From Dyadobacter bucti (GTDB lineage: Bacteria > Bacteroidota > Bacteroidia > Cytophagales > Spirosomataceae), in contig NZ_SWFP01000008.1 of assembly GCF_005869225.1 (NCBI RefSeq), positions 62,001 to 126,000 on the forward strand: 64,000 nt of DNA. Direction: 5' to 3'. Below, piece after piece: positions 43,974 through 52,333 of the stretch. A program made the translations under genes and the position numbers. How positions within the stretch are numbered: position 1 is the first letter of the stretch; each line of letters opens with the position of its first letter. A model generated the notes under the pieces. That model was not told where the DNA came from. It did no database searches and saw only the letters and a program-made list of their open reading frames with translations.

Positions 43974-44789
43974 CTAGTTTTCAGGAAGTTCGGACATGGT
44001 ATAGAATTTCAGATTTTTCCGGTTCGCTTCTTTCAATATTTTCTCAAGAAACGCCACCTTGAATCCATACTCGCCATTATTCGGAGAACCGTACAAAGGT
44101 TCATGGCCAAATAGCATCAATGCCGAGCCCGTATTTTTTGCCTTTTCAATTGCATCATTGATTTCTCGCTCTGTAATACCCGAGTCGGTATCGATCAGCA
44201 GAGCATCTACAAGTTTTTCTTTTTTAAACCCGTAAAATATCCAATCCATCACTCTGGGCGCAATCGTATAAACGGGTATTCCATAAATTTTACGTCTGGA
44301 AATCGCTACATCCCGCAGGATTTCGAACCCGTTCGCAAACAGCACTGAGTCGACCTGGTCATTGTGATTACCACCGGGATGCGCATAGGATTTTGGATAA
44401 AAACCGGCCTTTTTCATTGCGTCTTTACCCGGATAGATTTCTGTGGCAGCGTACTTTTCCGGCCCCAATGCCTTGATCAGTTCGGTAGATTTGCCGTGAA
44501 TAGTCCCGTGAAAACCAATTTCATGCCCATCTCTTTCAAGCTGTTTTAATTTAGAGATCTCCTCCGCAGAAAGGCTATCGCTGCATGTGACGAAGAAGGT
44601 AACTTTCGCATTATATTTTTGGAACAAGGGTCGCAACGCATACCATTCATTAATAAAACGGTCGTCAAAAGAAATGGCTACGCCGCTTTTTTCGTGGTTA
44701 ACCGTCTCCTGTCCGCACCCCAGAAATAGAAAGAAGAAAGTTAGTTTTGATACAAAAATGAATACAGGCCTGTTCGCTGAATATTTCAA
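43974..44789 (-). CDS. Polysaccharide deacetylase-like lipoprotein
   Basis: About 271 residues. The signal sequence leads to a lipobox FLGC, so it is probably an inner- or outer-membrane lipoprotein. The NodB motifs are present: AISFDDR (catalytic Asp and metal Asp) and HGTIH (metal histidines), with SYAHPGG and LFGHEPL later. The only start that fits is TTG at 44789, as a stop lies close upstream in frame. Converges with the acyltransferase (13 bases between stops). Confidence 0.82.
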   Translation of the reverse strand: MKYSANRPVFIFVSKLTFFFLFLGCGQETVNHEKSGVAISFDDRFINEWYALRPLFQKYNAKVTFFVTCSDSLSAEEISKLKQLERDGHEIGFHGTIHGKSTELIKALGPEKYAATEIYPGKDAMKKAGFYPKSYAHPGGNHNDQVDSVLFANGFEILRDVAISRRKIYGIPVYTIAPRVMDWIFYGFKKEKLVDALLIDTDSGITEREINDAIEKAKNTGSALMLFGHEPLYGSPNNGEYGFKVAFLEKILKEANRKNLKFYTMSELPEN

Positions 44790-44834
44790 TACTTCCCGGA
44801 TGAAATGTTATTTTCGCTAAATTAATCACACAAA

Positions 44835-46058
44835 ATGAAAATTCTCCACACGGCCGACTGGCATATTGGTAAAAGGCTTGATAACTACTCCCGCCTGGAA
44901 GAACAGCGGCTCGTGCTGGACGAAATCTGTGTAATTGCAGAACAGGAAAAGGTTGACGCGGTGATAGTGGCGGGCGATCTTTTCGACAATTTCAATCCTT
45001 CTTCAGAAGCTACGGAATTGTTATACAGCACTTTGCACCGCCTTTCCGCAAATGGAAGCAGGGCCGTAGTGGCCATCGCAGGCAATCACGATTCTCCCGA
45101 ACGGATTCAGGTTCCTGATGCGCTGGCAAAAGTTTGCGGGATTATTTTTGTAGGCTTTCCTAATACTGAAATAAGCCCGTTCTGTACACAGGGAAAAGTA
45201 GAAATCATACGCTCTGCCAAAGGTTTTATAGAACTGAGTCTGCCCAATTCGGACGTTCCGTTGCGGATTTTACATACACCTTATGCCAATGAACAACGCC
45301 TTAAAACTTTCCTCGGTATTGAAGATTCCGAAGAAGCATTGCGGATTAATTTACAAAATCACTGGCAGGAACTGGCCGACCTGTATCTGGATAACGAAGG
45401 TTTCAATTTACTGGCCACGCATCTTTTTGTAATGCAAAAAGGCGGACCTATGCCCGAAGAACCAGACGATGAGCGCCCTATTCTTCACATAGGAGGCGCA
45501 CAGGCTATCTTTACTGAAAACTTCCCAAAACAAGTACATTACGTCGCGTTGGGACACCTGCACAGATATCAGGTTATTGATAAAAATCCTGCGCCGGTCA
45601 TCTATTCCAGCAGTCCGCTTGCTTATAGTTTTTCAGAGGCCAATCAGTCCAAATATGTAGTTTTGATCGAAGCAGAGGCCGGGAAGCTGATCAGTTACCG
45701 ACCGATTGAACTGTTAAGAGGCAAAAAGCTGAGGCGTAAAAATTTCGATAATATTGACGACGCAATTGCCTGGCTGCATGAACATTCCGACGACCTGATC
45801 GAGCTAACGATTGTATCCGATAACTACCTGGAAGCAGCTGACAAAAAACGGTTGACCGAAGCACATTCCGGGATCATACAGATCATTCCGCAAATCAAAA
45901 AAAGCGAGCTGGCAGAAACTAGCGCAGAAATAGATTTATCTCTCAGTATCGAAAAACTGTTTCTGGAGTATTTTAAAACCAAAAACAAAGGTCAGCAGCC
46001 TTCGGAAGGGCTTATGGAGGTCTTCAGGGAAGTGCTGGGGACGGAAGAGGAATCTTAA
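44835..46058 (+). CDS. sbcD: Exonuclease SbcCD subunit D
   Basis: SbcD (Mre11 family) is the metallo-nuclease that cleaves hairpin and end-bound DNA with the SbcC ATPase. Seen: TADWHIGKRL, VAGDLFDN, IAGNHDSPERI, LATHLFVM, ALGHLHRYQV, the five phosphodiesterase motifs in order. 407 residues. No sbcC follows: the downstream gene is convergent and overlaps by 4 bases. The partner must be elsewhere in the genome. Confidence 0.93.
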   Translation: MKILHTADWHIGKRLDNYSRLEEQRLVLDEICVIAEQEKVDAVIVAGDLFDNFNPSSEATELLYSTLHRLSANGSRAVVAIAGNHDSPERIQVPDALAKVCGIIFVGFPNTEISPFCTQGKVEIIRSAKGFIELSLPNSDVPLRILHTPYANEQRLKTFLGIEDSEEALRINLQNHWQELADLYLDNEGFNLLATHLFVMQKGGPMPEEPDDERPILHIGGAQAIFTENFPKQVHYVALGHLHRYQVIDKNPAPVIYSSSPLAYSFSEANQSKYVVLIEAEAGKLISYRPIELLRGKKLRRKNFDNIDDAIAWLHEHSDDLIELTIVSDNYLEAADKKRLTEAHSGIIQIIPQIKKSELAETSAEIDLSLSIEKLFLEYFKTKNKGQQPSEGLMEVFREVLGTEEES

Positions 46059-46690
46059 AAAATTGTATTACGATTCAATATCGCCAATTCAATCCTTTTT
46101 CGAATCTGGCTGGATGTCAGTTTTATTTTCATTTTTGGAGGATCCAGTTCGGGGTCTATGTCATCAAAGTACGAAAGCGATTTTAACGCGATTACAGCAT
46201 TCATATGGGGATATTTCGTTTCAAAAAACGAAATGATTTGATTGAGACTGAAATGCTCTAGAAGAAAATATACATCTACGAAATCCTTCAAGCGTTTACC
46301 CGAGTTGACAATGGCATTTAGCTTCATCGCCGAAATATCCTGGGCTGATAAAAATGTAATTCCTTCTTCTGTTCTTGCAGGTTTTATCAAAGGATAATCA
46401 TGACGTACAAAATTGGTCTTGACGTCATTGATAAAAGTGAAAAGACTGTTTATATTTCTTTTGGATGAGACCTCCACATGGAAGCGGGGTTGTAAAAATT
46501 CAATTATCTCATCCGTTACAAACTCCTTCGTAGTAAAAAGATCGATATCAATAGAATTACGATGCCCAATCTGCAGAGCAAGTGAGGTTCCTCCAACAAG
46601 GTAAAAGTCGCTAAGTCCAGGGGTTGCCTGAAGTTGCTGAATAAGCTCAAAAGTGTGCGGGTCAATTATAAATGGATCTTTATTCAGCAT
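46055..46690 (-). CDS. Nucleotidyltransferase, AbiEii/AbiGii toxin family
   Basis: A 211-residue protein with the polymerase-beta-like core: YLVGGTSLALQIGHRNSIDIDLFT supplies the GG-S...DxD motif, and ISAMKLNAIVNSGKRLKDFVDVYFLL is the family's second landmark. AbiEii toxins block growth or phage replication by modifying tRNA or other RNA. The gene overlaps the small upstream gene by 11 bases, as in toxin-antitoxin pairs, and its 3' end overlaps sbcD by 4 bases. Confidence 0.85.
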   Translation of the reverse strand: MLNKDPFIIDPHTFELIQQLQATPGLSDFYLVGGTSLALQIGHRNSIDIDLFTTKEFVTDEIIEFLQPRFHVEVSSKRNINSLFTFINDVKTNFVRHDYPLIKPARTEEGITFLSAQDISAMKLNAIVNSGKRLKDFVDVYFLLEHFSLNQIISFFETKYPHMNAVIALKSLSYFDDIDPELDPPKMKIKLTSSQIRKRIELAILNRNTIF

Positions 46691-46940
46691 TTACAAAATC
46701 TGAATTGATGAATAGCCTTGAAAAATGCTTGTCTCTTTCTTCTAGCTGCGAGGACCAATCGATGGTTTCTAAAATCTGTTCTTTTGAATAATATTGGATC
46801 ATTTCCCGCCAATTATTAAGGTCGCCTCGCTCCAACACCCGTTCAATTACAATTCTATATGATTTCCTGAAATTGAAATGATCATAGTCAAATTCCCAGA
46901 GCAGTCGGGCTGGGATATTTGGTCTGTCAGGTTTTTTCAT
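46680..46940 (-). CDS. Small DUF6922-like protein, probable antitoxin partner
   Basis: An 86-residue protein from the ATG at 46940 (MKKPDRPNIPARLLWEFDY). The longer frame to 47033 begins inside a terminator hairpin and is unlikely. Landmarks ARLLWEFDYDHFNF and IVIERVLERGDLNNWREMI match a family (DUF6922) that regularly precedes AbiEii-type nucleotidyltransferases in Bacteroidota, presumably as its antitoxin. Promoter-proximal gene of the pair. Confidence 0.72.
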   Translation of the reverse strand: MKKPDRPNIPARLLWEFDYDHFNFRKSYRIVIERVLERGDLNNWREMIQYYSKEQILETIDWSSQLEERDKHFSRLFINSDFVNAE

Positions 46941-46962
46941 ACAATCAGCTATTGATGTGTGT

Positions 46963-46974
46963 TGTAAATTTACA
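46963..46974. promoter_or_regulatory. Palindrome upstream of the antitoxin-like gene
   Basis: A perfect 12-base palindrome TGTAAATTTACA, 22 bases upstream of the DUF6922 start. Its place and size fit an operator for autoregulation by the antitoxin or complex. This is inference from position. Confidence 0.35.
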
Positions 46975-47020
46975 TTAATCCTTATTACACGCAATTGAAA
47001 AGAGACTGAGGATAAAACAA

Positions 47021-47054
47021 AAGCGACAAACAATCCTCAGATTGTTTGTCGCTT
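47021..47054 (-). terminator. Terminator after the TraR/DksA gene
   Basis: A perfect 14-bp inverted repeat, 47021-47034 and 47041-47054, loop six bases. On the minus strand it is followed by a T-rich run. It lies 21 bases after the TraR/DksA stop. Confidence 0.8.
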
Positions 47055-47075
47055 AATACTCGAATAGCTTTCCGA

Positions 47076-47459
47076 TCAGCTTGCGCGTCTCAGTTTCGCT
47101 TCAATGGTTTGCTGTGTATGTGGTACAATCCTCAATCTTTCTTTCGGGATGAGCTTGCCGGTGTCAATGCAAATTCCGTACGTTCCGTTTTTAATGCGTA
47201 CCAATGCATTTTCCAACTGTATGGAATATTTCTGTAGCCTGGCAGCCAATTGGCTCAAATTTTCACGTTCGCTTGCATCTGCTCCGTCTTCCACAAGCTT
47301 AGCCGAACCAGCCGTTATATCAGTGCCACTATCGTTCTTCTTACTCAGACCTCCTTTGATATAATTAAGTTCACTCATTGTTGCTTCCAGTTTTCCACGA
47401 ATGAGTTCTTCAAATTCTTTTAGTTCTTCTTCTGAATACCTGGTCCGTTCTTCTTGCAT
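47076..47459 (-). CDS. TraR/DksA family protein with degenerate zinc finger
   Basis: 127 residues: two long N-terminal helices form a coiled coil (SEEELKEFEELIRGKLEATMSELNYI, then LQKYSIQLENALVRIKNGTYG), the DksA-like arm that enters the RNA polymerase secondary channel, and a small C-terminal globule. A classical DksA has four zinc cysteines; here only CIDTGKLIPKERL remains, with a single cysteine. Cysteine-poor DksA proteins still act on RNA polymerase in other bacteria. In Bacteroidota the role is probably stringent control. Confidence 0.85.
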   Translation of the reverse strand: MQEERTRYSEEELKEFEELIRGKLEATMSELNYIKGGLSKKNDSGTDITAGSAKLVEDGADASERENLSQLAARLQKYSIQLENALVRIKNGTYGICIDTGKLIPKERLRIVPHTQQTIEAKLRRAS

Positions 47460-47509
47460 AATCTTAATTGATTTTTCGTGAATCTCTATTAAGGGGAGGC
47501 TTTAAAATA

Positions 47510-47517
47510 CAAAAATA
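47510..47517 (-). promoter_or_regulatory. Candidate -7 box of the TraR/DksA gene
   Basis: Minus-strand TATTTTTG, a TAnnTTTG match, 51 bases before the start codon. The -33 element is not clear. Confidence 0.35.
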
Positions 47518-47593
47518 GTAGTATTTCTGCTTATTTGGAACATTATATAAAAGATAAGACCCTTTCTTACCGGAAAGCAGGCTGCCAAATAAA

Positions 47594-47622
47594 AAGCCAT
47601 TACCCGACAAGGGAAATGGCTT
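47594..47622 (-). terminator. Terminator after pdhB
   Basis: An 8-bp outer stem AAGCCATT/AATGGCTT (47594-47601, 47615-47622) with an inner CCC/GGG pair. Read on the minus strand it is followed by a run of T. It lies 22 bases past the pdhB stop. Confidence 0.75.
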
Positions 47623-47643
47623 CGTATTATTTCTTTCTGGTGA

Positions 47644-48624
47644 TCATTTGTAAAGAACCGACTTTACAGCTTCGACCACTCTTTTTACGCTTGGCAAAAT
47701 TTCTTCAATCAGCGTTGGAGCGTATGGAAGAGGCACGTCGCGATTGGTGACCCTGATCACCGGCGCATCCATATAATCGAATGCGTGACGCTGGATATGG
47801 TATGTAATTTCTGTTGAAATGGATGCCAAAGGCCAGGCTTCTTCTACTACTACGCAACGGTTTGTCTTTTTAACGGACTCAATAACAGCAGGATAATCAA
47901 TAGGACGAACTGTGCGTAAGTCTACAACCTCCACATCAATTCCTTCTTTTTCCAACTGGAGTACCGCGGGCATCACCACGCGGGGAATCATTTTTCCGAA
48001 AGAAACAATGGTTACATCCTTACCTGCGCGTTTTACATCAGCCTTGCCCAGCGGAATCAGATACTCCTCTTCGGGCACCTGCATTTTATCTCCGTACATC
48101 ACTTCCGATTCCATAAAGATAACCGGGTTATTGTCACGGATCGAAGACTTCAGCAAACCTTTCGCATCATAAGGATTGGAAGGCACAACCACTTTCAAAC
48201 CCGGCGTATTCGCAAACCAGTTTTCAAAGTTCTGAGAATGCTGCGCTCCAAGCTGCCCCGCATTACCAGTAGGTCCACGGAACACAATCGGGCAACCATA
48301 CTGCCCGGCAGACATGGAAAGAATCTTGGCCGCACTATTAATGATCTGGTCGATAGCTACCAGCGAAAAGTTGAAGGTCATAAACTCGACGATCGGACGA
48401 AGACCATTTCCTGCTGCTCCAACTGCAATACCTGCAAATCCAAGCTCAGCAATAGGCGTGTCGATGACGCGGTCGGGACCAAATTCGTCCAACATTCCCT
48501 GACTGGCTTTGTAGGCGCCGTTGTATTCCGCAACTTCCTCGCCCATAAGAAATATACTTTTGTCAAGGCGCATCTCTTCCGACATAGCGTCGCGAATGGC
48601 ATCTCTGAATGCTAATTCTTTCAT
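47644..48624 (-). CDS. pdhB: Pyruvate dehydrogenase E1 component subunit beta
   Basis: The E1 beta subunit pairs with E1 alpha to decarboxylate pyruvate with thiamine diphosphate. 326 residues. Landmarks MGEEVAEYNGAYKASQGML, DTPIAELGFAGIAVGAA, EFMTFNFSLVAIDQIINSAAK, and QHSQNFENWFANTPGLKVVVPS. Gene stands alone; pdhA is not in the window. It may instead be a branched-chain type, but the DEFGPDRVIDTPI pattern favours pyruvate. Confidence 0.92.
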   Translation of the reverse strand: MKELAFRDAIRDAMSEEMRLDKSIFLMGEEVAEYNGAYKASQGMLDEFGPDRVIDTPIAELGFAGIAVGAAGNGLRPIVEFMTFNFSLVAIDQIINSAAKILSMSAGQYGCPIVFRGPTGNAGQLGAQHSQNFENWFANTPGLKVVVPSNPYDAKGLLKSSIRDNNPVIFMESEVMYGDKMQVPEEEYLIPLGKADVKRAGKDVTIVSFGKMIPRVVMPAVLQLEKEGIDVEVVDLRTVRPIDYPAVIESVKKTNRCVVVEEAWPLASISTEITYHIQRHAFDYMDAPVIRVTNRDVPLPYAPTLIEEILPSVKRVVEAVKSVLYK

Positions 48625-48833
48625 TCGTGATTTTATAATTATTTAATTCTTAGAAGGAACCACAGCAAAATCCGATTTTCTGAATTTGATTTACACCTGG
48701 TGGTTACATAAAAAGACGTTTTGTATACTTATTTCAAAATGATCTGGTAAAATTAGAGAAACAAGGTCAATTCTCAAATTCTTTCAGAGAACCATTCTGT
48801 TAAAAAGAAGCCAAAAATTACAGCAAATACGGG

Positions 48834-49709
48834 TTAAACCGGAATCACATCTACTTCCACAGAAAGCTCGTGTTTTCCATAACTGAATATTATCCCTTTT
48901 AATGGCGGGACATCGCTGTAATCGCGGCCCCATGCCGTGATGATATGCCTTTCTCCGGGTACGACATTATTGGTAGGGTCGAAGTCGCACCAGCCATAAT
49001 CAGGAATAAAAACCGATATCCAGGCATGCGACGCATCCGATCCCTGTAATTTCTGTTTTCCGGGCGGCGGAAGCGTTTCCAGATAGCCACTTACATATCT
49101 GGCGGCAAAACCGAAACTACGTATGCAAGCAATGGCTAAGTGGGAAAAATCCTGACAAACACCTTTTTTGGAGGCAAGTACCTCCTTTATTGGCGTATTA
49201 ACCGTTGTGAAATCAGAAACGAAATCGAATTCCGTGTAAATTTTCCGGCACAAATTCCGGACACATTCGTAAAGTGAAACATCATCCCGAAAACAGTCAG
49301 CCGCGAAATCCAGAATTTCCTGGTCCCATTTCACAAGCGGGCTGGGCGTGATATATTCCATCAATGAAATCTTAAGCGACCTGTCTGTAACAAACCGCTG
49401 GCGGGCAGCCCCGCAAGTTCCGTCGGCAGAGATCAACGGCGGCCCCATGGCCTCGCTCAGGCATTCCACAATACTGGACGTAAGCACAGTGAGGTTCTTA
49501 TGCGGTGTATGAATTGAGAAATAATGGTTTTTATTTCCATAAAAATCAGTCCGTTCCACAATCTGCGCAGGCTCTGGCGTTACATTGATGGAAAATGAAT
49601 GACATATCTGATTCGGCAACGTGCGCGGCGTGAGGCACAACAAACTGTGGTAGTTGTTTACCGGCACAGTATATTGGTATTCAGTTTTATGTGTCAGCCT
49701 ATATTTCAT
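48834..49709 (-). CDS. Transglutaminase-like protein (standalone)
   Basis: 291 residues with a bacterial transglutaminase N-terminal beta domain (YRLTHKTEYQYTVPVNNYHSLLCLTPRTL) followed by a papain-like transglutaminase core. The triad is intact: C185 in KKGVCQDFSH, H228 in DASHAWISVF, D244 in WCDFDPTN. The ATG at 49709 (MKYRLTHKTE) is the start; a TTG at 49733 lies inside the upstream gene. It overlaps that gene by 11 bases. In this cluster it probably acts as a peptidase or amide-transfer enzyme on the product of the ligases. Confidence 0.88.
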   Translation of the reverse strand: MKYRLTHKTEYQYTVPVNNYHSLLCLTPRTLPNQICHSFSINVTPEPAQIVERTDFYGNKNHYFSIHTPHKNLTVLTSSIVECLSEAMGPPLISADGTCGAARQRFVTDRSLKISLMEYITPSPLVKWDQEILDFAADCFRDDVSLYECVRNLCRKIYTEFDFVSDFTTVNTPIKEVLASKKGVCQDFSHLAIACIRSFGFAARYVSGYLETLPPPGKQKLQGSDASHAWISVFIPDYGWCDFDPTNNVVPGERHIITAWGRDYSDVPPLKGIIFSYGKHELSVEVDVIPV

Positions 49710-52251
49710 CCTTATCGTAGTCAACGGGTTCAAAAAACGAATGCTGCATCATGGTGTGGCTGAAATACATGTTGGTCAGATTGGTGGAAACAGAGGAAAT
49801 CAGCCTGGAAACTTCCGATAACAAATCGAACAATTCCTTCCTTTCCGAATCTTCATCCGATTTGCTGAGGGCCGATATATTCGCGAGCTTGACCAAGGTG
49901 GAAGCTTTCAGCACAAATTTTTGGGCCTCATTCAAACGCTCCCCTCTTGTCGTTACCGGCAATTTACCAAGGTTCCTTTTCAATTCATCGAGCATATAAA
50001 CCAGCGAGTAAGGCAGTGACTTTTCAAGTAAAACCATGTCCAGCATCGTTTCCACGCTAAGCTGAGATTTATATATCTGACGATAATTCACGAGAGAATG
50101 ATGATTAATTAAAGTAGCTTCTATTAATTCATTCTCAACATTCTGCTCATTTTTTACGCCAAAGTTTGATTGGATCACGCTGGTGCGGGACAAGATGCGC
50201 TCGATAAGTTTGCCTGTTTCGAACAACAAAAAGCTGTTATCCCTTGGCATACTTTCGGCTATCACACCCAAAAACGTGAACATGTTGTTGAACAATCCGT
50301 CCAGCGTTTTCTGGATATTGTTGCTGTTCATCGACGACGCATTTCGGATCTCATGAAATCCATTATCGATCAGATCGACGATCCGCCAGATTTCAAGGTC
50401 CCACTGGTTACGTACTGCGCCGACGGAATTCAGAAACGATCCTATGTTCGATGCAATGCTCCCTGGTCTGGTCGTATTGGACACCAGATCAATAATTTCC
50501 GTGTAAGGATTTGAGAGCGTATCTTCTTCGGTAAAACCGGGGTAAGTAGCTGAAAGATGCGTAAGGGCCTGCAGCAAAACTTTGATATGCTCCTGCTTGG
50601 CCGATCCACCAAAGTTTCTGTCCAGGTTCAGTACATTGATCGTAATGTTCATGAATTTGATCACCGCCATCGTTCTTTCGCAATAACGGCCCACCCAATA
50701 CAAATTTTCCGCGCTCCGGCTGGGAAGCGATATGTGTTTGTTTACAGAGGCCGGAACATTCAGCACAATTTTCTCCTGAATTTCTTCGGTTTTATCTGAA
50801 ACGATCCAGGTATCCTTTGAAAGCCCCCCATATTGGTTGGAAATAACGAACCGGTCTTTCACTGGGGAGCTCCTTGTCAAGCCGCCTTGCATCACATGAT
50901 AACCGTTTTCATCGGCTACCATAAATGCTCTCAACGCTGCATAACGGGGTTCAATATTCCCGTTGATCAATGACGGCGTGGTAGAAAGGCTTACTTCCTG
51001 CTGGGCGATATATTCGTGCGGGCGCTGGGAGATCATTTTTTTCAGCTCTTCACGCTCCGAATAAGAAAGCAGCCTGCCGTAAATCGACCTGAACTTTGAT
51101 TTTCTGTTGGCTTTTTTAATGATCAGCTCATCCAGGTGGTCACACACATAACCCAGTTCTTTTTTGTGTCCGCACCACCAGGTAGCAACGGAAGGCATCA
51201 CAAGTTTTTCTCCCAGAAAATATAGGCTGATATTATCCATAAATGCCAGAAACGCGTGATTTTCAACCACACTGGTTCCCGGCGGATTCAGCACCTGCAC
51301 ATTTCCCATCCTGATAGCCTGAAGCAATCCCGGCACACCCAGCTGCGAATCCTCGCGGAGTTCGAGCGGGTCACACCAGTCGTCATCGATCCGGCGGATA
51401 ATAACATCCACCTTCTGAAGTCCGTCTATCGATTTAAGCCACACACATCCGTTCCGCACCAGGAGATCGTCACCCTGAGCCAGGGTGTAGCCAAGATAAG
51501 ATGCCAGGTACGCGTGCTCAAAATACGCTTCGTTGTTTGGGCCGGGAGTGAGATAGACAATATTTGGTGCGTCTTTACTTTTATCCGATAACCTCGAAAC
51601 GGTGTTCTGGAGACAATTGAAATAAGGTGAAAGTTTGCTGACATACATCCCATCTGCAAGTTCGGGCAGGAGCTTGCTCATCACGATCCTGTTTTCCAGC
51701 GTGTAGCCAGAGCCGGAAGGTGCCTGCGTCCGGTTGTCGACAATCCACATCTGACCGTCGGGCCCCCGCGCCATGTCCGCAGCAAAAAGCGTCAGCTGAT
51801 TCGCGGAAGGTAGTTTTATATCAATACATGACCTTAAAAAGCCGGTATTTTCGAAGACAAGTTCGGCCGGGATAATTCCATCTTTTACCAGATTCCTCGG
51901 GCCGTAAAGGTCTTTCAGTATGAGGTCAAGCAATATAGCCCTTTGCTGTAGGCCTTTTGTAATCAGTGCCCATTCTTTTTGTTCGATCAAAAAAGGAATA
52001 GGATCCAATTGCCACGGACGGTTCAGGCCGTCAGGTGTGCCATATACATTGTAGGTCACACCATTCTCACGCAGCTTACTGATAATCTCCTGGTTCCTGT
52101 TTTTCAGTTCGTCAAGCCCCAGCTTCTCCAGCGTGGAGAAGAGTGCCTGCCAGTATGGCTTTATTTTACCGTTCAGATCCAGAACTTCATCATAAGAGCT
52201 AAGTCCGCTTTGATACGACTGTAAAAGATTCACGGATGCCTCGGTAAGCAT
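49699..52251 (-). CDS. Circularly permuted ATP-grasp fused to alpha-E (DUF403) domain
   Basis: 850 residues in two parts. Residues 1-about 470 are a circularly permuted ATP-grasp of the DUF404/DUF407 kind (APSGSGYTLENRIVMSKLLPE, YLTPGPNNEAYFEHAYLASYLGY, RRIDDDWCDPLEL, GNVQVLNPPGTSVVENHAF). From about 520 an all-helical alpha-E domain follows (SRSAENLYWVGRYCERTMAVIKFMN). The ATP-grasp part is expected to join a carboxylate to an amine with ATP. The two domains are often separate genes; here they are fused. Members of this group are linked in published genome analysis to peptide synthesis or protein tagging, but no product is known. Confidence 0.9.
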   Translation of the reverse strand: MLTEASVNLLQSYQSGLSSYDEVLDLNGKIKPYWQALFSTLEKLGLDELKNRNQEIISKLRENGVTYNVYGTPDGLNRPWQLDPIPFLIEQKEWALITKGLQQRAILLDLILKDLYGPRNLVKDGIIPAELVFENTGFLRSCIDIKLPSANQLTLFAADMARGPDGQMWIVDNRTQAPSGSGYTLENRIVMSKLLPELADGMYVSKLSPYFNCLQNTVSRLSDKSKDAPNIVYLTPGPNNEAYFEHAYLASYLGYTLAQGDDLLVRNGCVWLKSIDGLQKVDVIIRRIDDDWCDPLELREDSQLGVPGLLQAIRMGNVQVLNPPGTSVVENHAFLAFMDNISLYFLGEKLVMPSVATWWCGHKKELGYVCDHLDELIIKKANRKSKFRSIYGRLLSYSEREELKKMISQRPHEYIAQQEVSLSTTPSLINGNIEPRYAALRAFMVADENGYHVMQGGLTRSSPVKDRFVISNQYGGLSKDTWIVSDKTEEIQEKIVLNVPASVNKHISLPSRSAENLYWVGRYCERTMAVIKFMNITINVLNLDRNFGGSAKQEHIKVLLQALTHLSATYPGFTEEDTLSNPYTEIIDLVSNTTRPGSIASNIGSFLNSVGAVRNQWDLEIWRIVDLIDNGFHEIRNASSMNSNNIQKTLDGLFNNMFTFLGVIAESMPRDNSFLLFETGKLIERILSRTSVIQSNFGVKNEQNVENELIEATLINHHSLVNYRQIYKSQLSVETMLDMVLLEKSLPYSLVYMLDELKRNLGKLPVTTRGERLNEAQKFVLKASTLVKLANISALSKSDEDSERKELFDLLSEVSRLISSVSTNLTNMYFSHTMMQHSFFEPVDYDKDEI

Positions 52252-52333
52252 AGTTCAATTGAAATTATTCAGTTAGAAAAGGGTGTTTGGCATACCATAT
52301 TGCGTTGCACCCGCGACGTAACTGCCGGCAAGA

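Noticed and set aside
46941..47033. N-terminal extension of the DUF6922 gene to an upstream ATG
   Set aside because: It would start inside the terminator of the TraR/DksA gene and pass through the palindrome; the internal ATG at 46940 begins at the conserved part.
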